Source: Adiantum capillus-veneris
Taxonomy: Eukaryota; Streptophyta; Polypodiopsida; Polypodiales; Pteridaceae
NCBI GenBank assembly: GCA_014529385.2
Contig: CM043950.1
Location: forward strand, 64,870,935-64,934,934
Reading direction: 5' to 3'
DNA length: 64,000 nt
The notes under the pieces are model-generated. The model ran no database searches and was not told where the DNA came from. It saw only the letters and a list, made by a program, of their open reading frames with translations. Of this stretch, positions 23,873 to 36,761 are shown piece by piece. The first letter of the stretch is position 1. Each line of letters starts with the position of its first letter. The translations under genes were made by a program, and so were the position numbers.

Positions 23873-24576
23873 GCAAAGAAGAGCACAAGCTCTGGAGGCG
23901 GGAGTCTGTTACTCTTTCTTTTATTGTTTTCTCATTGCGTAGCACGGATGGGGGTAAAGTTAAAATGCTAGTTGGGATGGGATCACTAGAGATGAAGAAG
24001 AGGATGCGGCAGTGGGATGCCGAAAGAGGCAGAAGAGCACTCGTCATTTTACTATTTTCTCACTACATGAACACTTAGCTGGGGTGGGGGTAGAGTTAAA
24101 ATCTTTGACGGGGTAACTTACTCTAAACTTAGGAGCATGCGCCTCTTTAATGAGCATCATTACTAATTTGATGGTGGTTGATTGATCCTACTGCATGAGA
24201 AACTAAGCCCATTTATTGATCCCAAATTGATTGTCCTTGTGAGCACAACCCACATGCCTTTTCGAGTTATCGTTTGGCATCAGAAAGAAATCACATTTGC
24301 AATTTCCATCTCCACCTTGAAATAGGAGAAATAGGTCACCCTTGCCTTTGCCTTTTTTGCGATCTTCCTCCCTGGACACCTCTCACGATCTTGCACTCAG
24401 CTACCTCCAAATATTTGAGTTTGTTATTGTCACATTGCCATCACCCTTGCCTTTTCTTTTTTGTGATGTTGCTCTCAGCCACCTCTCATGATCTTGCTCT
24501 CAACAACCTCCAAAGCGTTGAGGTTGTTACATATTGCATCACCATCCACCTTGGTGCCATTGAATATTGCAGAGAT

Positions 24577-24635
<59 letters not shown>

Positions 24636-24980
24636 GTCACTCTCCTCTGCTTGTGTGTTCCACCTCTATGCACAAAGAAGCCACTACATCATGGGCTTAG
24701 GACACAAGGGGAACAACAATTGAAGGGCTGGGAGTAGTCGTTAGGGTTAGATTAGAAGGCTCAAAGCACATGTTGTGGTCACGCAATGCCAAAATTGGCA
24801 TAGGTACAAGTCATACCAGTTGGTTGAGATTCTCCATGCATATTAATTGTGAGGTTAAAGGCTTAGTTGTAAGGATATGGTTATTCATCTAATGTTATAT
24901 TTTGGCATATTGAGTGAGTGGGATTAGATATCTATTACTGATAACATTTAATGCCCTTTTTTGACCCATTTGTGCCAAAT
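23873..24980. other. Intergenic with (CT)n array
   Basis: CT array at 24581-24633. Other open frames here are low complexity; nothing recognised. Confidence 0.5.
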
Positions 24981-27345
24981 GGATAGGGTACAATGTGAAT
25001 TCTACAAACGTTATCACTTGGGTCAAAACCAAGTGAATAGGGACCTTGGGGGATTCTTCAAGCCCTTATTTTCATGGGTTCTGACTCTCATCACGTTGGT
25101 GCAATAAAATTTGGCATGTATAGAGAAGTGTTCTATGCTAAGAAAATGGTGCTAGCAAGTGCATGACAAAGTGTAGGAGCCAATGTGGAAGGCTTGGGCA
25201 GGCAGGTGCTAGTGGAAGTGTATGTCTAATGCGACTTTTTTGGCCAAAAAGGCTCCAAAATGGTCCATTTGGGATGAATGGTGAAGATACTTGAGATGTT
25301 AAGTCGGTGCTTTGGAATGTAGTGTTCAAGATTCTCTAGAAGCCGGTCTAGACGACTTGCCAAATGGAGCCTCGGTGTGCAAGATATTCAAGTTTAAATT
25401 TGGAAGGTGTTGCAGATCCCAACGGATAGGGCAGCTGGGGATAGATGGACAAAGCAGATTTGAGTAAATAGGATTGAAGTGCTCGTGTTGTAGACCATGC
25501 CGGTCTTTTTGAATTGCAAATCAAAGCTCTACATGGCAAGATATAGTTTGCTGAAGATTTTTCGGGGGCCGCGTGTGAGCCCACTTGGTCGCTTTGGAAA
25601 TTATTCAATCTAGTGTTTTTTGGGCCTAGACCAAGTTTGAGAAGGTAGTATGCATCATCAAGAGTTGGTAGGAAGTGATGGCTCTCCATTTTAAGTCTCG
25701 AGCACCAAGTTGTGGTCAGTTGGAGTTGGGTGCAACTGCACGATGGAAGGTGCCAGATGGTTGTCTCTTGTTTTCAGTGCATCAATTGGAGACCATGGCA
25801 AGGTAAAAATGCCGAGGAGACTGAGGGGTTCAAAGCAGGAAAGGAAGTCTTCCCATTGAGCTTTACAAGTCTCTCCTTGGACTCATGAGTAGAGGATAGC
25901 ACAGGGCTAAAGTGGGCTCTTAAGGGGTTTTTTTTCAATTCTTTTTGGAGGTTTTCAAGGGGTCTTGGAGGGCAAGCCTCCATGAAACTCCACGTGGTAG
26001 TTGGGAACGTCCCACATGCGAAAGCATAGACCAACTGATCATGGTAACCTAAAGTGAGACTCTCCTTGTGCATATCATGTGGGGAGAGAGCTCCCTCTCA
26101 TTGTGTTGTTCCTATGGTAGAGCTACTTGTGGCATTGCATGCGCGAGTCCGGCGGCGCTAGGTGGAATTCGATGGCATATTGGGTAGAGAAGTGGCACTT
26201 GTGGTTGGCAGCAGCCTTCTCGTCTGGCGGGGGTGGTCTTTCTACCTTCTGATGTGGTAGCCCATAAATTTCATTTCCCACGGCCCAATAATGGGCCCCC
26301 TTTTTTTGAAGGAAAGGAGGCCCCCCACTAGCGACGTCGCTAATGCTCAAGGAGGGGTCATATGTGAAGAGGAGGAGGTTTGAGATGAGGGAGAGAGGGT
26401 TTCAAAGCCAGACAAAAGGGCCACTCCAAGGGAGTCTCAAGGGCTGGACTAAGTGGCCTCCAAGGCAAACTCCAAAGAGGTAATTCCAAGGCAGATCAAG
26501 GTGGTCAAATGTCGATCAAAGTGGGACAAAAAAATATAAAATTCCAAGGTAGGAAAAAGAAGGCAAAATGAGGTAAAATTTTCAAATTTCTAGGGGCACT
26601 AGCGACATTGCTAGTGCATCCCCCTCTCAAGTCAAGAATAGAGAGCAAACAAAAAAAGGCAGCTTTCCCCCTTCAAAGTTGCCAAATTGAGGTGCAAAGT
26701 GGACCAATCAAAGGCTAGATTCCCAAATTGAAAGAGGACTCCCTATATAAGCCAAAATTTGTACATTTTTAATTCTTTTTGCCAGTAGGATTTTTGCTCG
26801 AGAGGTCTTTTGGGAGACTGCAGACAACCAAGAGAGTGAGTGTGTGATTTATTGGGTGGGCTTTTTGTGCAAAGGTGTGTGCCTGCAAAGCCCCAAGTGT
26901 AGTTTTTCTTGCCCAATGACAATGTGGGTGCGCCGTTTGTTGTTGTCAAGCTGTATATGGTGTTTTGAGCAGTGGTAAATCTTCCATGGTGTTTCTCTCT
27001 CGTTGTTTTCCCTGCCCCCCTTCTCTATTTCTTATGCTTGTGTGTGCGGTGCGGATGTGGATGTGTGTGCGTGTGCCCCCCATGCCCTTTTTGTTTGCGA
27101 AATGGAAGTGAGAGTGCATTTTTGTGTGTGGCACTGCTGTGTGGCTCAAAATAAGAAGTGAAATGCATCGGTAGCTGTGTTAAGTGTGTTCGTACATCGG
27201 TGTGTGTGTGGGTAGTGGTTTGCCACTGTGTGTTGAGACTTTTGAAGGTGAATTATAGTGGATTGGGGTGTGGTGTATGCCCTACGCTATAGAGAGTCAA
27301 TCTGTTTGTTTACCGGGTGTGTTCCACCATTCCCCCTCTCCAAGG
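24981..27345 (+). repeat. LTR-like repeat copy 2
   Basis: Forward orientation. Holds the conserved GGTCTAGACGACTTG block (~25348), the GGACAAAGCAGATTTGAGTA segment shared with 28945-28980, a TATA box (TATATAA, 26744-26750), a GCTATAGAGAG motif (27286-27296) and an end resembling ATTCCCCCTCTCC (27331-27343). Two palindromic CACTAGCGAC..GCTAGTGC motifs lie at ~26324-26345 and ~26597-26617. No coding domains. It could be a solo LTR. Confidence 0.5.
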
Positions 27346-28300
27346 TGAGGTGTGTCAAAAGGACATGGATATAGCATGAATTGTACTAACATAATCACAT
27401 GGGTTAGAAGCAAGCGAATAGGGGACATGGGGGATGCTTAAAGCCCCTATTCCCATGGTCCTGACTCTCATCATGTGACCTGTTATGACCTCAACACACA
27501 AGTCAGAACCAAGAAAATAGAGACCTTGAGGAGTTCTCTAGGCTCACTATTCGCATTTTTGTCTAGGCTTTTGAAAACAGGGTCTTTGAAGAAGTGCGCT
27601 CATGTAGGCAACAACTTTTTAGGCCCTTTGGGGTGGTGACCTTTACGTTTTGACTTTTTTAAGTTTAATGTATGAAGAACTTGATCTGAAAGAGACTGTG
27701 AGGTTACCACTTTCATTTCAAGCAATGATGAAATCAAGTCAAGAGTAGTAGAACCTACCAAGCCGCGAAGTCATACAAGCATAGTCCAGGTTGATATATG
27801 TGAAGCCTGGTGTGTTGTTCCAAGGACCAACCCCCCCACATGTCCAACAACGCCCACTTCTCACATAAGCTTAGCCATTTTTCCTAATGCTACATTTTAA
27901 ACTCCATTCTTACCCCCTCAAGGAAAGGTGTTACATGAAAAACAAGGATACATATATACATATGATTTGGCTATAGTTATCATCTGCATATGTATAAGAT
28001 TCTTGATGTAGCATCCTTGTTACCTTTTTGTTGCCGCTGAGGTCTCCGAAAAGGATGCTAAAAGGGGGTGCTATGACAGGGCCAGACAAGGAGCAGGATA
28101 GTATAGGGAATGTTGTGTGGGGCAGCATGCAATGATAGATATCGGGTGATCTATAGGGGGCATTCTAACATATCATCGATGCTCCTCCCTTGTTGACGAT
28201 CTTATTTTATTGGACAAAGGGTGACATGATTTGGTTTGGTGCCATCTACAAGGGCTTGTTTGAGTGGCAATTAAAGGAGCCCTCTATGGCTGCAGACAAC
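27346..28300. other. Intergenic; foldback repeats, no gene
   Basis: Contains the hairpin repeat at 27402-27456 and a related block near 27500-27560. No ORF of note. Confidence 0.45.
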
Positions 28301-29806
28301 ATCCAATTCTAGGGCTTGGCACCCTCTGATAGCCTACTCAGCTATGAGGCCTCACTTTGGTGGTTTTTTGTTTCCATTTGTGCTTGTTGGTCACATGTTT
28401 GTGCTTTTTTTTGGATTTCTTGGGGCACGTGGTGCCGATGATAGGGGCATCTACACAGTGGCTCCTTGGGTGACCCTTTATTGATGGCGACTATGGGCCC
28501 CACCTTTGCAAAAATATTATATCCCTATGTTCTCTATTGGGACATCGTGCAGAAAATATTTGTGGGGGCCGCATCCCTATCGGATTGGTTGCATCCTCCT
28601 CTTAGCTCCCATTTTGATAGATGCTCCTAGATTAGTCGATCCCCCTATCAGGGATGTGTGCTCACAAGTGCATGCCAGGGCGCTAGAGTAGGTATGAATG
28701 TCCTCAGCAAGTAAGTGATTGCTAGAATGCATGCTTGAGGTGATTTTTTAGACTAGAATGGCTCCATGATGGGCTAAGCAGGTTGGAAGGTCAAGGTGCC
28801 CCAAGAGCTAGAACTGTGTTGAACAATGTGGTCCTCAAGGTGCTCTATGAGCTGGTCTAGACAGCTCCTCAAACGGAGTTAAAAGATTAAAGTTATTGTA
28901 GTTTGAAGGTGAAATTCTTTGCAGATCCTCGATGGGATGGACAAATGTAGATGGGTGGTCAGAGCAAAGATGAGTGCATGAGCTTGAAGTGTTCAATTTA
29001 TGGGGAATGTTGATCTTTTTATATTGACAATTAGAGTTGAGATGCCCGAGATATGGCCAATTGAAGTGTTGCCGAGGGCAAGTTGTGTGCCAATTTGATC
29101 GCCTTGATAGACGTGCCATCAGGGTTTTTCTCATTGCCAAGGTTCTTGGTGGTAATATGCAATATATGGGGTTAGGTAAAAGTGCCAGGGTCTCAAATGG
29201 GGTTGTGATCGGCAAGATACACCCAATACAAATTGGTAGACAATCACGACAGAAAGGAGTCAGATGGTTTTTCCCCTTTTTTTGGTGCGTCGTTTGAGGG
29301 CACGTGAAGGTCAAAGTGCCGCAAAGCTCTTTAGGATCAAAGTTGGTGATGTGCACTTGTGCCACAACTTTACCACAGGGGAATCTGACATTGGAACATT
29401 ATGGGAGGGATCAAAGTGGGGCCAAAAAATTGTTTTGCTTTGGATCTTGTGGTGGTTTGTTTAACCTTTTGGAGCGATGATCACAAGATTCCACATGGCA
29501 TTTGGTTGATCCCGTATGGCATGCATTGATTGAGAATGCCATGGTATAAATAGAGGATTGAAACCCATTTATGAAGAAACCAAGAGAGGGAGAGAGAGAG
29601 AGCTATGGAGCTCTCCTCACCCCCCTCACATGCCTATGAGTGCGTGCATTGCTCATGTCATTTCAACGATAGTCTATGGCATACGACAATGGCGTATGTC
29701 GGGGGCCATTGGATAGCTATTGACAATGATGACATGGCACTCCATGCCCCCAAGGGCTACTTCTCATGGGCCATATGCCCCAATTTTTTGAAGGCAAGCC
29801 CCCCCC

Positions 29807-29882
<76 letters not shown>

Positions 29883-30590
29883 TGAAGCCTCAAGAATCAC
29901 CAGCGGCACTAGAAATGTCGCTAGTGCTCCTGGATCTAGAAAGGTAGAAGGGAAATTGGTAAAGTTGAAGGACACCGCCCTCTCCAAGAGTTACGAAATC
30001 AAGCTGCCAAGTGGACCAATGAGGATGAAGCTACTTTAATTGTAATAGCACCTCTACAAAAGGGGTTTTTAAAATCATTTTTGGGGCTTTTTGTAGCCGT
30101 TGAATCATGCAGAGAGGTTTTTAGATAGAGGTGTGTGCCTCTCAAGCCCATGAGAATTTTTTCTTGAAACTAGACATAGTTTTGGCATTAGAAATTTTGT
30201 AAATGTTCTTCTGAAGCAATATCAAGGCCATTGTCACCCAATTTGGTGTCCTTTTTCCCTTCCCTACTTCTCTTTCTTCTGCTCTTGTAGTGTCTCACAA
30301 TGTGGATGTGTGTGCCCCTCGAACGGGCGTTGTTCTGTGTAAAGAGAGTGAGAGAGAGATAGCGTGTGCGTTGCAAGGGTTAAGAAAAACCGTGATGGTA
30401 GGTGTTTGTGGTGTCGTGATCTTGTCGGGTGTGTGTTGGAATGTGTGTAAACGATGGTCTGCTAGTGTTATTTGTACTTTTGGAAGGTGTTTTGAGAGGA
30501 TATGGGTGCTATGAAGGACTTGAGCTATAGAGAGGCTGTTGTCTTGCGTTTTGAGTGTGTTCCTTATTCCTCCTCTCCGTCTTTTGGTGC
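28301..30590 (+). repeat. LTR-like repeat copy 3, followed by gag start
   Basis: Forward copy with GGTCTAGACAGCTCCTC near 28852, TATA box TATAAATAG (29545-29553), the palindrome GGCACTAGAAATGTCGCTAG (~29903), GCTATAGAGAGGC (~30524) and a GTGTGTTCC...CCTCTCC end. Directly after it come a TTTTGGTGCCCCCA stretch (possible primer-binding site) and a gag-like frame at 30658, which is the best evidence that this family is an LTR with promoter and 5' leader. The second half lies in the tandemly duplicated block starting at 29773. Confidence 0.55.
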
Positions 30591-30657
30591 CCCCATAGAG
30601 GAGCACACTGATTTCTTCTTGGTTGATGAGAAGGAAAAATGTTTTGCATAGGAAAGC

Positions 30658-30789
30658 ATGGTGACACGGAGCTATGGACCAATTTTCATAGGGGAGGAAA
30701 AACCAGATGAGTGGCTGGCAGATTTTGAATTGTATATGCTATCATTGAGTATGTCTAACAAAGATAGCAAGATGCAAACTTTTTTATAA
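30658..30789 (+). pseudogene. Retrotransposon gag N-terminal fragment (copy A1)
   Basis: Starts MVTRSYGPIFIGEEKPDEWL then ADFELYML...SMSNKDSKMQ, the pattern of the N-terminal part of plant LTR-retrotransposon gag proteins (capsid-like region, F.GEE.P.EWLxDFE). The frame ends after ~43 codons. Sister copies are at 32713-32848 and 60156-60401. The leader immediately upstream belongs to the LTR-like repeat. Confidence 0.5.
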
Positions 30790-30879
30790 AAAAATAGCAA
30801 AACTAACAATTGCTGTCTAACAAAGATAGCAAGATACAAACTTCTCAAGTCTAGATGGCCTACTATGGCTTTTTATGTA

Positions 30880-30940
30880 GCATTTTTTTGTTTTTACTAC
30901 ATTTATCACTCACAATTTGTGAGTTTGAAAAAAAAGTCTA
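30880..30940 (+). repeat. LINE-type 3' end with CTCACAATTTGTGAG palindrome
   Basis: ATTTATCACTCACAATTTGT plus GAG and a poly(A)-like GAAAAAAAAG. The same palindrome closes both LINE fragments at 41575 and 57050, and occurs at ~32900, ~60344 and, reversed, ~56275. Probably a very short 5'-truncated LINE copy. Confidence 0.45.
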
Positions 30941-31215
30941 CATGACGCGATGCTGACATCTTTACTTCACAAACACGACGTACATAAAACTATAGACTAA
31001 TACATGTATTTTTTTTTCTTTAGAGAGAAACGAGGGTCAAGTATATGTCATAAGCCAATGCATGGTCAACATCCCATCACAAGAAATAAGAACTTGCCAA
31101 GAGTCACATGTTTTAATGATGTCTTGTAGACCAAAAAATTTCCATGAATAGGACTGCTTATTAGCTTAATAAATGGCATATAAGAAAAGTACTCTTTCAA
31201 ATCTTTCTCTCTCTC

Positions 31216-31281
<66 letters not shown>

Positions 31282-31565
31282 ATACACACACAGAGAGAGA
31301 GAGACAATGTACATAAAACTATAGACTAATACATGTATTTTGTTTGCTTTAGAGAGAAACGAGGGTCAAGTATATGTCATAAGCCAATGCATGGTCAACA
31401 TCCCATCACAAGAAATAAGAACTTGCCAAGAGACATGTTTTAATGATGTCTTGTAGACCAAAAAAAATCCATGAAGAGGACTGCTTATTAGCTTAATAAA
31501 CAGCATATAAGAAAAGTACTCTTTCAAATCTTTCTCTCTTTCTCTCTCTCTCACACACACAGCGC

Positions 31566-31614
<49 letters not shown>

Positions 31615-31853
31615 TTATTTGACAACACACATATAGACCTTGTAAGCGGCATGCTTCTAATTGTAGACATGAATAGTATTGGATACAACAATTCTCATGC
31701 AAAACAATTCTCCAATCACAACCTTTCAACTTAATGCTATAACAAATTGAAGGTGATCGACTAAATCAACCAAAAAAATAATCCAATTCTTCACGTGAAA
31801 AGGCATGTCTTGGAAATAATACAGTTTCAAATGTTTACTTTATAATGTTTGCT

Positions 31854-31890
31854 ATATGCCCCAATTTTTTGAAGGCAAGCCCCCCCCCCC

Positions 31891-31936
<46 letters not shown>

Positions 31937-33195
31937 TGAAGCCTCAAGAATCACCAGCGGCACTAGAAATGTCGCTAGTGCTCCTGGATCTAGAAAGGGG
32001 GAAGGGAAATTGGTAAAGTTGACGGACACCGCCCTCTCCAAGAGTTACGAAATCAAGCTGCCAAGTGGACCAATGAGGATGAAGCTACTTTAATTGTAAT
32101 AGCACCTCTACAAAAGGGGTTTTTAAAATCATTTTGGAGCTTTTTGTAGCCGTTGAATCATGCAGAGAGGTTTTTAGATAGAGGTGTGTGCCTCTCAAGC
32201 CCATGAGAATTTTTTCTTGAAACTAGACATAGTTTTGGCATTAGAAATTTTGTAAATGTTCTTCTGAAGAAATATCAAGGCCATTGTCACCCAATTTGGT
32301 GTCTTTTTTCCCTTCCCTACTTCTCTTTCTTCTGCTCTTGTAGTGTCTCGCAATGTGGATGTGTGTGCCCCTCGAACGGGCGTTGTTCTGTGTAAAGAGA
32401 GTGAGAGAGAGATAGTGTGTGCGTTGCAAGGGTTAAGAAAAACCGTGATGGTAGGTCACTTTGTGGTGTTGTGATCTTGTCGGGTGTGTGTTGGAATGTG
32501 TGTAAACGATGGTCTGCTAGTGTTATTTGTACTTTTGGAAGGTGTTTTGAGAGGATATGGGTGTTATGAAGGACTTGAGCTATAGAGAGGCTGTTGTCTT
32601 GTGTTTTGAGTGTGTTCCTTATTCCCCCTCTCCGTCTTTTGGTGCCCCCACAGAGGAGCACACTGATTTCTTCTTGGTTGATGAGAAGGCAAAATGTTTT
32701 GCATAGGAAAGCATGGTGACACGGAGCTATGGACCAATTTTCATAGGGGAGGAAAAACCAGATGAGTGGATGGCAGATTTTGAATTGTATATGCTATCAC
32801 TGCATATGTCTAACAAAGATAGCAAGATACAAACTTCTCAAGTCTAGATGACCTACTATGGCTTTTTATGTAGCATTTTTTGGTTTTTACTACATTTATC
32901 ACTCACAATTTGTGAGTTTGAAAAAAAAGTCTACATGACGCGATGCTGACATCTTTACTTCACAAACACAACGTACATAAAACTATAGACTAATACATGT
33001 ATTTTGTTTGCTTTAGAGAGAAACGAGGGTCAAGTATATGTCATAAGCCAATGCATGGTCAACATCCCATCACAAGAAATAAGAACTTGCCAAGAGTCAC
33101 ATGTTCTAATGATGTCTTGTAGACCAAAAAAAATTCCATGAATAGGACTGCTTATTAGCTTAATAAATGGCATATAAGAAAAGTACTCTTTCAAA

Positions 33196-33238
<43 letters not shown>

Positions 33239-33480
33239 GAGAGAGACAACGTACATAAAACTATAGACTAATACATGTATTTTGTTTGCTTTAGAGAGAA
33301 ACGAGGGTCAAGTATATGTCATAAGCCAATGCATGGTCAACATCCCATCACAAGAAATAAGAACTTGCCAAGAGTCACATGTTTTAATGATGTCTTGTAG
33401 ACCAAAAAAATTCCATGAATAGGATTGCTTATTAGCTTAATAAATAGCATATCAGAAAAGTACTCTTTCAAATCTTTCTT

Positions 33481-33572
<92 letters not shown>

Positions 33573-33805
33573 TTATTTGACAACACACATATAGACCTAG
33601 ACCTTGGAAGCGGCATGCTTCTAATTGTAGACATGAATAGTATTGGATACAACAATTCTCATGCAAAACAATTCTCCAATCACAACCTTTCAACTCAATG
33701 CTATAACAAATAGAAGGTGATCGACTAAATCAACCAAAAAAATAATCCAATTCTTCACGTGAAAAGGCATGTCTTGGAAATAATACAATTTCAAATGTTT
33801 ACTTT
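31854..33805 (+). repeat. Tandem duplication, unit A2
   Basis: Near-identical second copy of 29773-31853, with the gag fragment at 32713 and two copies of the ~325-bp subunit (~32972 and ~33248). GA array 31892-31934; CT/CA/GA arrays 33200-33245 and 33481-33571. Confidence 0.85.
32713..32848 (+). pseudogene. Retrotransposon gag N-terminal fragment (copy A2)
   Basis: MVTRSYGPIFIGEEKPDEWM, then ADFELYML and a stop after ~45 codons. Differs from the A1 copy by a few substitutions and lacks A1's internal ~60-bp repeat of the TCTAACAAAGATAGCAAGAT region. Confidence 0.5.
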
Positions 33806-34027
33806 TAAAAGAAAGCCTATTTCTCTATACTTGCAATTGCGAATGGAGAGTTAATGAAAAGATTCATTCATCAATAAACAAATGAGCCCAACCATCTCAC
33901 CAGTTTTTGGAAAATTCATTTATTTGGCTATACATTATTCTTTGTTATGCCTTTTCTCAAGAGAAAATTTTAGACACTTGACCATTTTTTAAAATTTCAT
34001 CCAAATTGTCTCGTGCCTTGTGTTACA

Positions 34028-34050
34028 CTAGTATGGCCGGTGGCCTCTGA

Positions 34051-34098
<48 letters not shown>

Positions 34099-34237
34099 AT
34101 GTACTCATCTACAGGTGATACTGATGAAGGTGGCAGGATCAAAGAGCTTGCGTCACGTATCAAAGGGGTGGAGGGGTTTTGTTTTTTAAGAGAGGGGGGG
34201 GGGGGGGGGATCCCGCCCCCTTTTATAATAGTATAGA
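34028..34237 (-). mobile_element. Small non-autonomous Helitron H3 (210 bp)
   Basis: On the minus strand it starts TCTATACTATTATAAAAGGG (T at 34237) after an A, and ends CTAG (34031-34028) before a T: canonical Helitron termini and A|T target. A GGCC-ACC-GGCC hairpin lies three bases before the CTAG, preceded by a GA array (34095-34053). A G/C run (~34190-34210) is internal. Copy B keeps the 3' half (~61477-61545) but has lost the 5' end in a ~168-bp deletion matching 34171-34338. Confidence 0.7.
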
Positions 34238-35021
34238 TATTTTGTTTTTTGGTTTCTCCTTGTTGACATTATTAACTTTTAGAGCAACATGATAATAAGT
34301 TGGGAAACATTTTTCCACCCTCAAGTAGGCCCTTATTGTCGGGTAGAAGAAAAACTATTCAAGTTTTTTCAAGAAAAAAATTAGCTACGAACCAAAATGA
34401 TGTGTCTTTTATAATACTTATAAAAAATATAGCAGAATATAATATTGATGTGCAAAGCAAATAATCTCTCTCTCTCCCCCTCTCCATATCCACGTACATG
34501 CTCTAAAGCGAAGGAAGCCTAAATAAAAAGAAGTGACATGGAAGGACTACTCATTTACAAACAAACTTAACAAGGTGGGCTATTTTAGAAGAATTTCATA
34601 ATAAAAAGCTTCCATTGCGAGAGAGAGAGAGAGAGAGAGAGATAGAATGTGACGCTAGTATTTGAAAAACATATCGTATCTCAATAAAATATAAGGTTTT
34701 AAAAAAAGTGCAACAATTAACTATTTATTTATACTAATAGATAATGGGGGAGGGAATTCCGGCTCCCCCCCCTCCCCCCTGACACGTGGCAGTAGCAGAA
34801 TAGTGCGGCATGTGCTTGGGAGTGTGCCTTGCAAACGGCGACACAACACATCACGTTGTGTGTGTGAGAGAGAGAGAGAGAGAGGGGGGGAGAGCACGCC
34901 TGGCGGCCTAGTGTGCGTTGAGCCTGTGCAATGTGCACGTGCAGTAGGAGAAGGGGAGAGAGACCACGTGCGACTGCAGGCGAGTCTCAGTCTGCCGCTT
35001 CATCCCGCGATCGTACCCACT

Positions 35022-35716
35022 GTTGGGGAAAATTCATTTTCAAAAACATGCGTCTCAGCTTAATACCGTGCGGTCCGTGCCCACTGTTGGGGAAAAATCA
35101 TTTTCACAAGCATACAAAAATCCCTCCAAGACAAATTTGAACCGGAATTTTCTTCTTTTTGCCCTCCCCCCAACCGGCCACTTTGATTTTGCAACCGGCT
35201 TAAGGCTAAGCTGAGGCACACTTTTTCCAAACACTGATCGTGTCGGTTTCAATTTCCTGAAGTCCTTTGGTTCGTGAAAAATGCGTCTTAGCTTAATACC
35301 CTGGCGGTTTTAATTTCAATTTCACGACGAGCGAGAGAGAGAGAGAGGCTCAGGGCTTGGAGTCAAACAGCGTTCGAGAAAAATGCCTCATCTTTATATT
35401 GTGCCGTTTTCACCGCTTCAGAGCAAGGAGAAAAGGAAAAATTCCATCCCGAAATAGAGAAAAGAAGTGCAAAGCCTCGAAAAATTTTCCTCTTGAGACC
35501 GTAAGCGAGCCGCGACTGTGTTGTAAGTGCGTCTCTGTGGTCCACTCTGGGATCGTTAGTGTGAGGAGGCACGATTGGGCGGTTGAGAGATGTGGACAGT
35601 GGCACCCTCATTGCATCGTGCACATGAATTGAGCAAAGAGCATTGCCTCCATTGTAGACTAGCTCCAATCTAGCCTAGGCCAACTTAGCAACTTCAACAC
35701 AAGAGGGTGAGCCACG

Positions 35717-35804
<88 letters not shown>

Positions 35805-36086
35805 ATACACCACAGTGACCGCATCAATGTGAGTCGGACCAATGTTTGGAAAAAGTGTTCCTCAGCTTAGCCTTGAGCCAATCAGAGATAGTTCTTGGCG
35901 TCGATGCATGCATGTCCTCCATTGTCTCCATTGTGCAGGCTAGATTAGGCAAGACGAGCCGAGGGAGGGAAGGAGGGATGGGGTAAGGTTGAAGTTGCTA
36001 AGAAGTCAGGACGGTCTCGAGTGATGCACGCACAACACATTGTCAATGACACATGCACCATCGAGATCATGGTATATTAACGTCTT

Positions 36087-36123
<37 letters not shown>

Positions 36124-36288
36124 AGGGGGGGGACACTGGGGAGATAGAGAAAGAGAGAGGAAGAGGGGGAGAGAGAGAGAGAGAGATATCTACAGTCAGA
36201 AAACGACACGATACTAAGTTGAGACACATTTTTTCCCGAACACTGCTCTTGGCTCAGATTTTAAAGTTGATTGACGCGGTCGGGTGTG

Positions 36289-36363
<75 letters not shown>

Positions 36364-36463
36364 CAAATAAAAAATGACACGATATTAAGTTGAGACAAAT
36401 TTTTGCCCGAACACTGCTTTCGGCTCATATTTTAAAGTTGATTGATGTGGTTGGGTGTGATTG

Positions 36464-36506
<43 letters not shown>

Positions 36507-36660
36507 TGCAGATAGAAAACGCACCGAAGAGGCTGCATGCACACACACACACACACACACACAGAGCTTCAAATAAAAAACGGCACGATATTAAGCTGAG
36601 ATAATTTTTTTCCCGAGCACTGCTCTTGGCTCAAATTTTGAAGTTAATTGAGGTGGTTGG
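35022..36660. repeat. Cluster of hAT-type MITE relics and GA arrays
   Basis: Repeated pieces of the MITE family (GGCACGATATTAAGCTGAGA next to CATTTTTTCCCGAACACTG) at ~35022-35100, 35089-35237, 35290-35310, 35380-35460, 35846-35880, 36200-36245, 36370-36415 and 36590-36625, separated by GA arrays 35719-35799, 36092-36121, 36291-36361 and 36467-36505 and a CA array 36540-36563. No coding content. Confidence 0.6.
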
Positions 36661-36665
36661 GTGTG

Positions 36666-36668
<3 letters not shown>

Positions 36669-36757
<89 letters not shown>
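36669..36757. repeat. (GA)n microsatellite, ~44 units
   Basis: Longest uninterrupted dinucleotide array in the window. Confidence 0.95.

Positions 36758-36761
<4 letters not shown>

Larger units (their letters stand above)
29773..31853 (+). repeat. Tandem duplication, unit A1 (~2.08 kb)
   Basis: Begins ATATGCCCCAATTTTTTGAA and repeats from 31854 with high identity. Contains LTR second half, gag fragment, LINE-type 3' end, two copies of a ~325-bp subunit (from ~30979 and ~31308) and GA/CT/CA arrays (GA 29811-29880, CT-CA 31206-31276, GA 31571-31612). Confidence 0.85.

Noticed and set aside
29605-30039. 144-codon plus frame with poly(Glu-Arg)
   Set aside because: Runs through a GA array; the tail KLKDTALSKSYEIKLPSG recurs at 31845-32093 only because of the tandem duplication.
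34171-34338. 168-bp segment in copy A, first read as an insertion
   Set aside because: It contains the 5' end of Helitron H3 whose 3' end remains in copy B, so it is better explained as a deletion in copy B.
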